Assembly: GCA_030669445.1 (NCBI GenBank)
Contig: DAOVDP010000019.1
Span: 1 to 12,236, forward strand
Length of the DNA stretch: 12,236 bases
Origin: Candidatus Latescibacterota bacterium
GTDB taxonomy: Bacteria; Latescibacterota; MVCY01
Direction: 5' to 3'
Below, piece by piece: positions 1 to 5,318 of this stretch. The first letter of the stretch is position 1; each line of letters opens with the position of its first letter. Both the position numbers and the translations under genes were made by a program. The notes beneath the pieces are model-generated. The model was not told the DNA's origin. It saw only the letters and a list, made by a program, of their open reading frames with translations, and made no database searches.

Positions 1-747
1 CTCTGCCGGCTGAAAACCAGGAGGCATTTCCTCGCCGGTGGTTTCTTTGGTTACCCGGGGGCCGCTGAAGCGGATCAGGGTTTTGGGTTCGGCTATTGTG
101 ATATCCCCCAGGGAGGCGAAACTTGCCAGCACGCCCGCAGTGCAGGGGTTGACCAAAACCGAAATGTAGGGCAATCCCTGCTGGGAGAGGCGAAACAGAT
201 TGGCCGAGGTCTTGGCCATCTGCATCAACGACAGGGCGCTTTCCTGCATACGAGCACCACCAGAGGTAGAAACTATGACCAGAGGGAGCCTGTTCTCTAT
301 GGCAGTATCTATCAGCCTGACCACCTTCTCGCCCACTACCGAACCCATACTTCCCCCGATAAAACTGAAGTCCATCACTGCCAAGGCCAGCGAATACCCG
401 TTCATCTTTCCCACACCGGTCAGGATAGCCGAATTCTGCCCGGTTCTCTTCACATATTCTTTGAATCGATCTGCATATCGCTTAACATCCTTAAAGTTGA
501 GAGGATCTACTGAAGTCATTTCCGCATTTATCACCTGAAAACTGCCCTCATCGGCTAATATGTTGATGTACTCTTTGCTGCTGGTGCGAAAGTGGTAGTC
601 GCATTTAGGACAAACTCGCAGGTTTTTTTCCAACTCCTTCTGGTATAGGAGCTCTTCACAGCCATCACATTTTATCCACACCCCATCGGGAAGCCCCTTT
701 TTCTTTCTGGTTCCGAACCCTGATTTCATTCTCTCAAACCAGTTCAT
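1..747 (-). CDS. accD: Acetyl-CoA carboxylase carboxyltransferase subunit beta (partial, 3' end outside window)
   Basis: AccD pairs with AccA to form the carboxyltransferase that moves CO2 from carboxybiotin on AccB to acetyl-CoA, giving malonyl-CoA for fatty acid synthesis in the cytoplasm. The frame is open for 249 codons from ATG at 747 to the window edge with no stop, so about the last 30-50 residues of this 280-300 residue family are missing. The N-terminal zinc ribbon has Cys27, Cys30, Cys46 and Cys49, the same numbers as E. coli AccD, which supports the start. Crotonase-fold motifs follow: IGGSMGS, STSGGARMQES, SLMQMAKTSA, and near the edge SGPRVTKETTGEEMPPGFQ. AGGAGG lies 9 nt before the ATG. 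One oddity is NPCTAGV where the family usually has a Gly-Gly (as in PTxGGV). It lies 110 bp downstream of bioY, whose substrate is the cofactor this enzyme complex uses. Confidence 0.97.
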   Translation of the reverse strand, partial: MNWFERMKSGFGTRKKKGLPDGVWIKCDGCEELLYQKELEKNLRVCPKCDYHFRTSSKEYINILADEGSFQVINAEMTSVDPLNFKDVKRYADRFKEYVKRTGQNSAILTGVGKMNGYSLALAVMDFSFIGGSMGSVVGEKVVRLIDTAIENRLPLVIVSTSGGARMQESALSLMQMAKTSANLFRLSQQGLPYISVLVNPCTAGVLASFASLGDITIAEPKTLIRFSGPRVTKETTGEEMPPGFQPAE

Positions 748-798
748 TTCCCCTTGCCTCCTGTACTTATGCTTAATTATCCTTGGAAAGCTGACGCC

Positions 799-861
799 GT
801 AGTGTAGGGGGCTTGTTCCCCGTAAGCACAGAGTGTACGTCCCACAAAGGGGCTACGCTAC
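799..861. repeat. Cloverleaf-capable palindromic repeat between bioY and accD
   Basis: Outer arms GTAGTGTAG (799-807) and CTACGCTAC (853-861) pair over 9 bp with one G-T wobble. Inside lie three small hairpins with almost no spacing: GGGG/CCCC at 808-811 and 818-821, a GTA..CAC/GTG..TAC arm at 822-838, and a CCC/GGG hairpin (one extra wobble pair) at 840-852. Together they could form a four-way junction. The right arm contains the bioY stop codon (858-860). There is no T-tract, so it is not an intrinsic terminator. It looks like a dispersed REP/MITE-type element, but only one copy lies in this window. Confidence 0.6.
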
Positions 862-1427
862 GATTCTTGCCTGTGGTGGTAGGTTGTCAAGGGTAATCGG
901 TCTTTGACCTTCACAGTGATAAAGGCAGCTATGGCTGCTTTCGCCACATCAACGGGCAGAAACATCAGGCATCCCACCAGAAGGGCGTTCTGAAAAGAGC
1001 ACGATTTCCCTGTTATCAGATTTAGGTTGAGGTAAAGGTAGACCAGCCCGAATAGATAAATGAGGGGCAGCCCGGCAAGTATTTTCAGAAATGTGCTTCG
1101 AAAGTGAAATACTGTGGTCTTTTGAGTTAAAGCCCCAATGACATAGGCGGCGAACACAAACCCGATTATGTAACCAAAACTGGGCTTAAGAACACTGCCG
1201 GGCCCGGCTCCTCCAGCGAAGGCGGGCAACCCCGCCAGTCCCAGACCCAGATAGACGAGCTGGCTCAAAGCCCCCAGGCGGGCCCCCAAAAGTGTGCCCG
1301 CCAGAAAGACAAACAGCACCTGCAGGGTGAAGGGGATATAGGGAAGGGGAATTCTGATAAATGCCCCCACAGCTGTTAGTCCGGCCATTAACCCCACTGA
1401 AGTTACCATCCGTGCTGCAGATGTCAA
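858..1427 (-). CDS. bioY: BioY, biotin-binding S component of an ECF transporter
   Basis: This is an integral membrane protein that binds biotin and, with the energizing EcfA/EcfA'/EcfT module or alone, imports it. It has 189 residues, the usual size, with about six hydrophobic segments. BioY-typical stretches are visible: PLPYIPFTLQVLFVFLAG at residues 28-45, LLGARLGALSQLVYLGLG, GLPAFAGGAGPGS, and a GYIIGF segment. The start is TTG at 1427. It is preferred over ATG at 1409 because GGAGGG sits about 6 nt before the TTG, while the ATG has no Shine-Dalgarno. No ECF ATPase or EcfT gene is in the window. The next gene downstream is accD, subunit of the main biotin-dependent enzyme, so co-expression makes sense. 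A weak GTGTG/CACAC inverted repeat lies in the leader, but no recognisable BirA operator is seen. Confidence 0.95.
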   Translation of the reverse strand: MTSAARMVTSVGLMAGLTAVGAFIRIPLPYIPFTLQVLFVFLAGTLLGARLGALSQLVYLGLGLAGLPAFAGGAGPGSVLKPSFGYIIGFVFAAYVIGALTQKTTVFHFRSTFLKILAGLPLIYLFGLVYLYLNLNLITGKSCSFQNALLVGCLMFLPVDVAKAAIAAFITVKVKDRLPLTTYHHRQES

Positions 1428-1502
1428 CTACTCCCTCCGGGTGTGCCTTATCACACTGATCTCGACACTACCTTCTTATTGTTCCAGAATTCTCGTTTAT
1501 CG

Positions 1503-1520
1503 CACCACTCACCACTCACC
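1503..1520. repeat. 7-nt tandem repeat (CACCACT unit) at the 3' end of the anti-sigma gene
   Basis: CACCACT at 1503-1509 and 1510-1516 is followed by a partial CACC at 1517-1520. The same 7-nt rhythm continues weakly on either side. The TGA stop of the anti-sigma gene (1516-1518) lies inside the array. A second heptamer-phased array occurs at 11966-12014. Confidence 0.55.
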
Positions 1521-1752
1521 AGTAACCAATTTCTCGCTGTACCTTTTCGGACAGAAGGGCGGCAAGATCTCCCCGAGGCTGAACAGGTTTTAGTCTCCTC
1601 AAGATGGCAGTGATGGCCTCGAGTTTCTTCAGCTTTCCCGCACAAGAGGGACAACAGGCCAGATGCTCCTCTACCTTGTCTTTCTGTTCTCTCTCCAGTT
1701 CTCCCTCTAAGTAACGGGAGAGATATCTTTCCAGGCGCTTGCAGTCCATCAT
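1516..1752 (-). CDS. Small zinc-finger (ZAS / zf-HC2) anti-sigma factor
   Basis: This is the putative anti-sigma factor for the ECF sigma factor encoded immediately upstream; it would hold that sigma factor inactive until a signal releases it. The protein has 78 residues. Cys4 and the H30-xxx-C34-xx-C37 motif form the conserved zinc-binding set of ZAS domains, within a MDCKRLERYLSRYLEGELE start typical of the family. The helical tail is charged and there is no transmembrane segment, so it is predicted soluble. Many relatives continue into a membrane helix and sensor domain. The sigma stop TAA (1755-1753) is followed directly by ATG ATG, so the genes abut with zero spacing and are probably translationally coupled. 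The C-terminus (REIGYW) and stop codon run into a short tandem repeat, so the protein may have been shortened by repeat insertion. I infer the partner from position. Confidence 0.85.
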   Translation of the reverse strand: MMDCKRLERYLSRYLEGELEREQKDKVEEHLACCPSCAGKLKKLEAITAILRRLKPVQPRGDLAALLSEKVQREIGYW

Positions 1753-2346
1753 TTACCTTATCTGGTCTATAATCTGCTCCAGTTTCTTTTGCAGTTGAAG
1801 TCTGCCCCGATTAACCCTTGATTTAGCTGTTCCCACTGGACATCCAGCAATCTGAGCGATCTGCTCGTAGGACATCACCTCGATATCCCGAAGGATCACA
1901 GCTTCTCGATATTTTGGTGGCAAACTACCGATGGCCTCCTGGATGTTCCTCTCCATTGCTTTTTTCTCAGCAAGTTGATTGGGTCCTAAGGACTGGTCGG
2001 CAATCTTTTCGGCGACATCTTGGCGGGTTTCCTTGCTGATAGGGACAAAGTGCCATCTTTTTCTGTGGCGAAGTTCGCTTTTGGCAAGGTTGCCAGCTAT
2101 AGTGAATATCCAGGTAGAAAGATTAGCTGTAGAACGATATTCTTTTCTCTTCCGATATACCCTCAGGAAAGTTTCCTGTACAATATCTTGAGCTGTTTCC
2201 CTGTCCCCGGTAAAGCGGTAGACAAAATTTAACAGCCGGCCCTGATAACGGTTCACAATCTTGTTGAACGCCGCTGTGTCTCCTTTGCTAAACTCCCCAA
2301 AAAGCTCCGTATCCGAAGCGGCAGAGCTGGACTTAAGACCTGACAT
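1753..2346 (-). CDS. RNA polymerase sigma factor, ECF subfamily (sigma-24/RpoE type)
   Basis: This is an alternative sigma factor that directs RNA polymerase to a specific regulon. It has 197 residues, the usual ECF size. Region 2 (residues about 25-97) contains NFVYRFTGDRETAQDIVQETFLRVYRK and the STWIFTIAGNLAKSELRHRKR DNA-melting/-10 recognition part. A linker of about 40 residues follows. Region 4 (about 137-192) contains SLPPKYREAVILRDIEVMSYEQIA, then AGCPVGTAKSRVNRGRLQLQ, the helix-turn-helix that reads the -35 element. No sigma region 3 or extra C-terminal domain is present. The ATG at 2346 has AGGAGG very close upstream (spacing about 3-4 nt). A zinc-finger anti-sigma gene abuts its stop, so the pair forms a regulatory unit. 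I cannot tell the signal or regulon; no duplicated ECF-type promoter is evident upstream. Confidence 0.95.
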   Translation of the reverse strand: MSGLKSSSAASDTELFGEFSKGDTAAFNKIVNRYQGRLLNFVYRFTGDRETAQDIVQETFLRVYRKRKEYRSTANLSTWIFTIAGNLAKSELRHRKRWHFVPISKETRQDVAEKIADQSLGPNQLAEKKAMERNIQEAIGSLPPKYREAVILRDIEVMSYEQIAQIAGCPVGTAKSRVNRGRLQLQKKLEQIIDQIR

Positions 2347-2450
2347 CGTCCTCCTGCGAAATTAGATCAACCTGTCAACCCCATAGCGGTAACCTTCTCA
2401 AATGCAAGAGTGACGCTCCACTCTACTAAAAAGGTAAATTTCTAAGCTAA

Positions 2451-2479
2451 AAGTTAACCAGATCCTTTCCAAAAGTCAA
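2451..2479 (-). promoter_or_regulatory. Possible sigma-70-type promoter of the ECF sigma operon
   Basis: On the minus strand TTGACT (2479-2474) is followed by 17 nt and then TAACTT (2456-2451). The -35 box is good and the -10 box weak. It would give a leader of about 100 nt before the sigma-factor ATG at 2346. The same strand also shows GGAAAGGATC in the spacer, which is not a convincing ECF promoter. Confidence 0.35.
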
Positions 2480-2580
2480 CAAATTTTTCCTGATACGTAC
2501 CTTGCTTGGGGTCTGTTCTCGACATCTGAAGCGAAAAGCATAGTGCGGCGAAGCCGTAATTGAAAATCAAAAGAATCCGA

Positions 2581-2645
2581 ACCACGAAATACACGAATCA
2601 ACACGAATAACAATAAACAATTAGAGTAATTAGTGAAATCGTGGT
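2581..2645. repeat. ACCACGA-type imperfect inverted repeat with internal ACACGAAT copies
   Basis: The left end starts ACCACGAAATACACGAAT and the right end is ...GTGAAATCGTGGT, so ACCACGA (2581-2587) and TCGTGGT (2639-2645) are inverted. Internal CACGAAT units recur at 2592-2598 and 2602-2608. Similar ACCACGAAT/ACACGAAT repeats are scattered between genes in many environmental bacterial genomes; that statement is recollection, not a search. Confidence 0.5.
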
Positions 2646-2719
2646 TTAAAAAGTCTTTTGAAATCTTGCAGAAAAAAAACAAAGAAATGATTGGTAATAC
2701 TATATAACAGTGGCTTAAG

Positions 2720-2757
2720 CTCCTTGTTAGAGAATTGCAAGGAGACAGCACCGCTGT
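2720..2757 (-). terminator. Two hairpins after aroE, possible weak terminator
   Basis: Reading the minus strand just after the aroE stop, ACAGC-GGT-GCTGT (2757-2745) is followed by CTCCTTG, an 11-nt loop and CAAGGAG (2744-2720). There is no T-tract, so intrinsic termination is doubtful. They may mark the 3' end of the aroE transcript. Confidence 0.3.
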
Positions 2758-2761
2758 GGAA

Positions 2762-3655
2762 TTAACTCATAACCGCCTCTCTCATCACCTCCACGGGCGC
2801 CTTTGTTCCCGTCCAGATCTCCAATGACCTCGCACCCTGGTAGGCCAGCATATCCAAGCCATTGAAGCTCTTTACACCTTGGGAGCGGGCCAATCTCATA
2901 AGCTTTGTCTCTTCAGGGCTGTAGATGGTGTCATACAGCACTAACCGGGGATGGAAAACAGAGGGGTCCTCAATGGGAGAGCAATCCACCTTGGGGTACA
3001 TCCCCACTGGAGTGGCGTTAATTACCAGACCCGCCCCCTGGGTAGTCTCACACACTCCGGAGCCAGCCTCTCCCAGTTCATCTCGAACGGTTTCCCCATC
3101 CAGCCCCTTGCCCTCGATTTCGGTCTTTTCTTTGGCCATCTTCTCCATTTCTGCGGCCAATCTCTCTGCTTTGGGGATAGTTCGGTTCAAGATCGTAATA
3201 TGCCGGACATCAGTGACGGTAGTCAGAGCATAGACAATACCCCTGGCGGCGCCTCCAGCCCCCACCACCACCACCTTCTCCGGCAGGTTCTCTAAGTCTG
3301 CGCCAAATCGGAGTGCCGCTAAGATACCTTCCACATCAGTATTGTACCCCGATAGCCTTTCCCCTTCGTTTAGAATAGTATTTACTGCTCCGATGGCTGA
3401 GGCCTCAGGGGAGACCCAATCCAGAAATCTCATCACTGCCTGTTTGTGGGGCACAGTGACATTAAGTCCTCTGATACCAAGCCCCTGCATTCCCTCTATG
3501 GCCTTCTCTAAGTTCTCTGGAGCTACCTGAAAGGGCAGGTAACACCAGTTTATTCCCAAGGCCTGAATGGCAGCATTATGCATTCGGGGGGAGAGTGAAT
3601 GGGCAATAGGATAGCCGATTACCCCCACAATTGTGGTATTGCCGTCAATTTTCAT
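2762..3655 (-). CDS. aroE: Shikimate dehydrogenase (NADP+)
   Basis: AroE reduces 3-dehydroshikimate to shikimate with NADPH, step four of the shikimate pathway. It has 297 residues, slightly above the usual 270-290. Family motifs appear in order: substrate-binding GYPIAHSLSPRMHN (14-27), NVTVPHKQ with catalytic Lys71, GAVNTI (89-94), YNTD with catalytic Asp107, the Rossmann loop GAGGAARG (132-139), NRT (157-159) that favours NADPH, INATPVGMYP (212-221), DTIYSPEETKL and FNGLDMLAYQGARSLEIWTG. The extra length comes from a charged, Glu/Gly-rich stretch at about 172-207, between the cofactor-specificity motif and the INATP strand. ATG at 3655 is preceded by AGGG about 7 nt away. aroA, which acts two steps later (after shikimate kinase), lies upstream on the same strand with 233 bp of repeat-filled DNA between. 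Shikimate kinase is not in the window. Confidence 0.96.
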   Translation of the reverse strand: MKIDGNTTIVGVIGYPIAHSLSPRMHNAAIQALGINWCYLPFQVAPENLEKAIEGMQGLGIRGLNVTVPHKQAVMRFLDWVSPEASAIGAVNTILNEGERLSGYNTDVEGILAALRFGADLENLPEKVVVVGAGGAARGIVYALTTVTDVRHITILNRTIPKAERLAAEMEKMAKEKTEIEGKGLDGETVRDELGEAGSGVCETTQGAGLVINATPVGMYPKVDCSPIEDPSVFHPRLVLYDTIYSPEETKLMRLARSQGVKSFNGLDMLAYQGARSLEIWTGTKAPVEVMREAVMS

Positions 3656-3727
3656 CCTTAGTCCCTATGCAGCATTGTCAAAAGACCAAAGACCCCGTAA
3701 AATGTTGTTTTTTTGACAAGGTTTTTA

Positions 3728-3756
3728 GTAGGGACAGAACAATGTTCTGTCCCTAC
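3728..3756. repeat. Near-perfect 29-bp palindrome, REP-like
   Basis: Arms GTAGGGACAGAACA (3728-3741) and TGTTCTGTCCCTAC (3743-3756) pair perfectly over 14 bp around a single central A. The GTAGGG...CCCTAC ends match the hairpin elements at 5204-5261 and 9701-9758, so it is probably a related mobile-type hairpin. It sits between aroA and aroE. No T-tract follows in either direction. Confidence 0.7.
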
Positions 3757-3770
3757 GGGGCCGGTAAGAA

Positions 3771-3817
3771 AATCCGAAATTCGAATATCGAAATCCGGGT
3801 TTCGGATTTCGAATTTC
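3771..3817. repeat. GAAATTCGAA/CGAAATCCG palindromic repeat
   Basis: CGAAATCCG (3789-3797) and CGGATTTCG (3803-3811) form a 9-bp stem with a 5-nt loop. GAAATT and AATTTC outside extend the symmetry across a bulge. It lies next to the 3728 palindrome and is a different repeat family. Immediately rightward, 3841-3870 contains CTGTGGCCTCTGTGG, a short direct repeat of the CCACAGAGG type. Confidence 0.5.
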
Positions 3818-3888
3818 AAAACAGCACAATTTGTTTGCAGCTCCGCCCCGCTGTGGCCTCTGTGGTTTCTTCCCCGCAATTTTCAGCA

Positions 3889-5184
3889 CTATCCCTTCCT
3901 GAGAGAATCCAATTTTTCGATAAAACCGGGGAAGGAAGTGAGGGTCCACTCCCACCCATCGATGGTTGTTTCGCCTTGGGCCACCAGGGCTGCGACAGCC
4001 AGGGCCATAGCGATGCGATGGTCGCCGAAGCTTTCCACCAAAGCTCCGCTGAGCCGATGTTCCCCTTCAATCACCATCCCGTCTGCCAGTTCTTCTATCA
4101 CGGCTCCCATCTTTCTCAGGTTGGTCACCAAGGCAGCGATCCTGTCGGTCTCCTTTTTTCGCAGATCTCCGGCATCTCGAATCACCGACTCTCCCCTGGC
4201 CTGGGTAGCTGCCACAGCAAGCACCGGGATCTCATCAATCAGGGTGGGGATCATTTTTCCCTCTACTTTCACCGCCTGTAAGGGAGAGAAATTGACTCCG
4301 AGGTCTCCCCCTGGTTCCCCCCCCTGTTCTCTCTGGTTTTCCACCCGGATGTCAGCTTCCATCCGTCTGAGCACCTCCAACAGGCCGTAGCGGGTGGGAT
4401 TCAGCCCTACATCCTTCATCACTACCTGGGAGCCGGGCACAATGGCGGCAGCTACAACAAAGAACGCTGCCGAAGAGATGTCCCCAGGGATGGAGAGATT
4501 CTGCCCAAAGAGTCTGGGATTTCCCTTTATGCTGACCTGGTAGCCCTGTTTGGTGCTCTGTCTCTCAATCTCAGCGCCGCCTGCCCGGAGCATCCTCTCG
4601 GTATGGTCTCTGGATTGAGCTGTCTCCACCGCCGTTGTCTGCCCGTCGGCGTGAAGTCCAGCTAACAGGATGGCGGATTTAACCTGAGCGCTGGGGATAG
4701 GTGTGTGATAACAGATAGGCCTAAGCCGGCCGCCTTTGATCTTCAGGGGAGGATACTGGTCCTTGTCTCCAGAGATTTCCGCTCCCATTAGGCTTAACGG
4801 CTCGATGATCCGTTTCATCGGACGGCGGTTGAGATATTGGTCACCGGCCAGCACCGACTCGAACGGCTGTCCCGACAGTATGCCCGCAAGAAGGCGCATC
4901 AGTGTTCCGGAGTTTCCGGCATAAAGCTCCGCTGGGGATTTGCTTAGCCCCTGGAGTCCCCGGCCGTAAATGCGTAGTTTGCCGCCCCGGAGAACAATCT
5001 CTACGCCCAGTTGTCTCATTGCTTCTATGGTGCGATTGCAGTCTTCACCAGGGCAGTAGTTTTCGATCTGGCTGATTCCCTGAGAGATAGAGCCAATAAG
5101 TGTTGCTCGGTGGGAGATGGATTTATCCCCGGGTAGGGCGATTTCGCCTCGGAGGGATTTTGCAGGAGCAACTCTCTGTTTCAT
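3889..5184 (-). CDS. aroA: 3-phosphoshikimate 1-carboxyvinyltransferase (EPSP synthase), class II type
   Basis: AroA joins phosphoenolpyruvate to shikimate-3-phosphate, giving EPSP, the sixth step of the shikimate pathway and the glyphosate target. It has 431 residues, the normal length. Visible motifs are PGDKSISHRA (18-27), AGNSGTLMRLLAGIL (89-103), RRPMKRI (120-126), SAQVK (165-169), SRDHTERML (191-199), NPTR (262-265), LIDEIPVLAVAA with Asp317, RKKETDRI with Glu345, and GDHRIAMALAVAAL (387-400). The four signatures used to define class II enzymes (RxHxE, GDKx, SAQxK, NxTR) are all present; class II enzymes include naturally glyphosate-tolerant members. The NSG loop keeps a Gly where CP4 EPSPS has Ala, so tolerance cannot be assumed. 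The ATG at 5184 has no clear Shine-Dalgarno, and a hairpin element ends about 19 nt upstream of it. Confidence 0.97.
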   Translation of the reverse strand: MKQRVAPAKSLRGEIALPGDKSISHRATLIGSISQGISQIENYCPGEDCNRTIEAMRQLGVEIVLRGGKLRIYGRGLQGLSKSPAELYAGNSGTLMRLLAGILSGQPFESVLAGDQYLNRRPMKRIIEPLSLMGAEISGDKDQYPPLKIKGGRLRPICYHTPIPSAQVKSAILLAGLHADGQTTAVETAQSRDHTERMLRAGGAEIERQSTKQGYQVSIKGNPRLFGQNLSIPGDISSAAFFVVAAAIVPGSQVVMKDVGLNPTRYGLLEVLRRMEADIRVENQREQGGEPGGDLGVNFSPLQAVKVEGKMIPTLIDEIPVLAVAATQARGESVIRDAGDLRKKETDRIAALVTNLRKMGAVIEELADGMVIEGEHRLSGALVESFGDHRIAMALAVAALVAQGETTIDGWEWTLTSFPGFIEKLDSLRKG

Positions 5185-5186
5185 AA

Positions 5187-5280
5187 GTTCATAACATTCT
5201 TTTGTAGGGGCAGACCTATGTGTCTGCCCAAATTCGGGCGCACACGCAGGTGCGCCCCTACCACAAACCCGGATGAACGC
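5187..5280 (-). repeat. Modular hairpin element, copy A (inverted relative to copy B)
   Basis: The core at 5204-5261 is bounded by GTAGGGGC and GCCCCTAC. It holds two hairpins with 8-bp arms and 6-nt loops: GGGCAGAC/GTCTGCCC (5208-5229) and GGGCGCAC/GTGCGCCC (5236-5257). Its reverse complement matches the 58-bp core at 9701-9758 at 55 of 58 positions by my hand alignment. The flank GCGTTCATxCGGGTTT (reading the minus strand from 5280) is also shared with copy B. The other end has only GTTCATA (5187-5193). It separates larA from aroA. Confidence 0.75.
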
Positions 5281-5318
5281 TCAGAAAGTACGCATTTTCC
5301 GGATGAGCCTCATTTCAG

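Larger units (their letters stand above)
2347..2761. other. 415-bp intergenic region between aroE and the ECF sigma gene
   Basis: No supportable gene is present. From left to right it holds the putative sigma operon promoter, a small GCGGC-GAA-GCCG hairpin near 2546-2560, an ACCACGA-bounded repeat (2581-2645), AT-rich sequence, and two hairpins just after the aroE stop (2720-2757). A 91-codon minus-strand reading frame crosses these repeats (2476-2751). Its translation is dominated by repeat sequence and has no Shine-Dalgarno, so I do not call it a gene. Confidence 0.7.

Noticed and set aside
799..861. tRNA or tRNA-like gene
   Set aside because: The cloverleaf outline exists, but the outer stem is 9 bp, there is no TTCRA T-loop, no standard D-loop, no proper anticodon arm and no CCA.
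1441..1456. BirA-like operator in the bioY leader (GTGTG/CACAC)
   Set aside because: The arms are only 5 bp with a 6-nt loop and show no similarity to known biotin operators.
1451..1654. Minus-strand frame of 67 codons overlapping the anti-sigma gene
   Set aside because: It is a shifted-frame shadow of the anti-sigma coding sequence, whose zinc motif and coupling to the sigma gene are clear.
2476..2751. Minus-strand frame of 91 codons between aroE and the sigma gene
   Set aside because: It crosses the ACCACGA repeat and a small hairpin, has no Shine-Dalgarno, and resembles no family; the translation reflects repeats.
3713..4390. Plus-strand frame of 225 codons
   Set aside because: It lies mostly antisense to aroA and starts in the repeat-filled gap; no family features.
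5204..5261. CRISPR repeat or rho-independent terminator
   Set aside because: There is no repeat-spacer periodicity, and no T-tract follows the hairpins on the minus strand; the inverted second copy shows it is a dispersed element.
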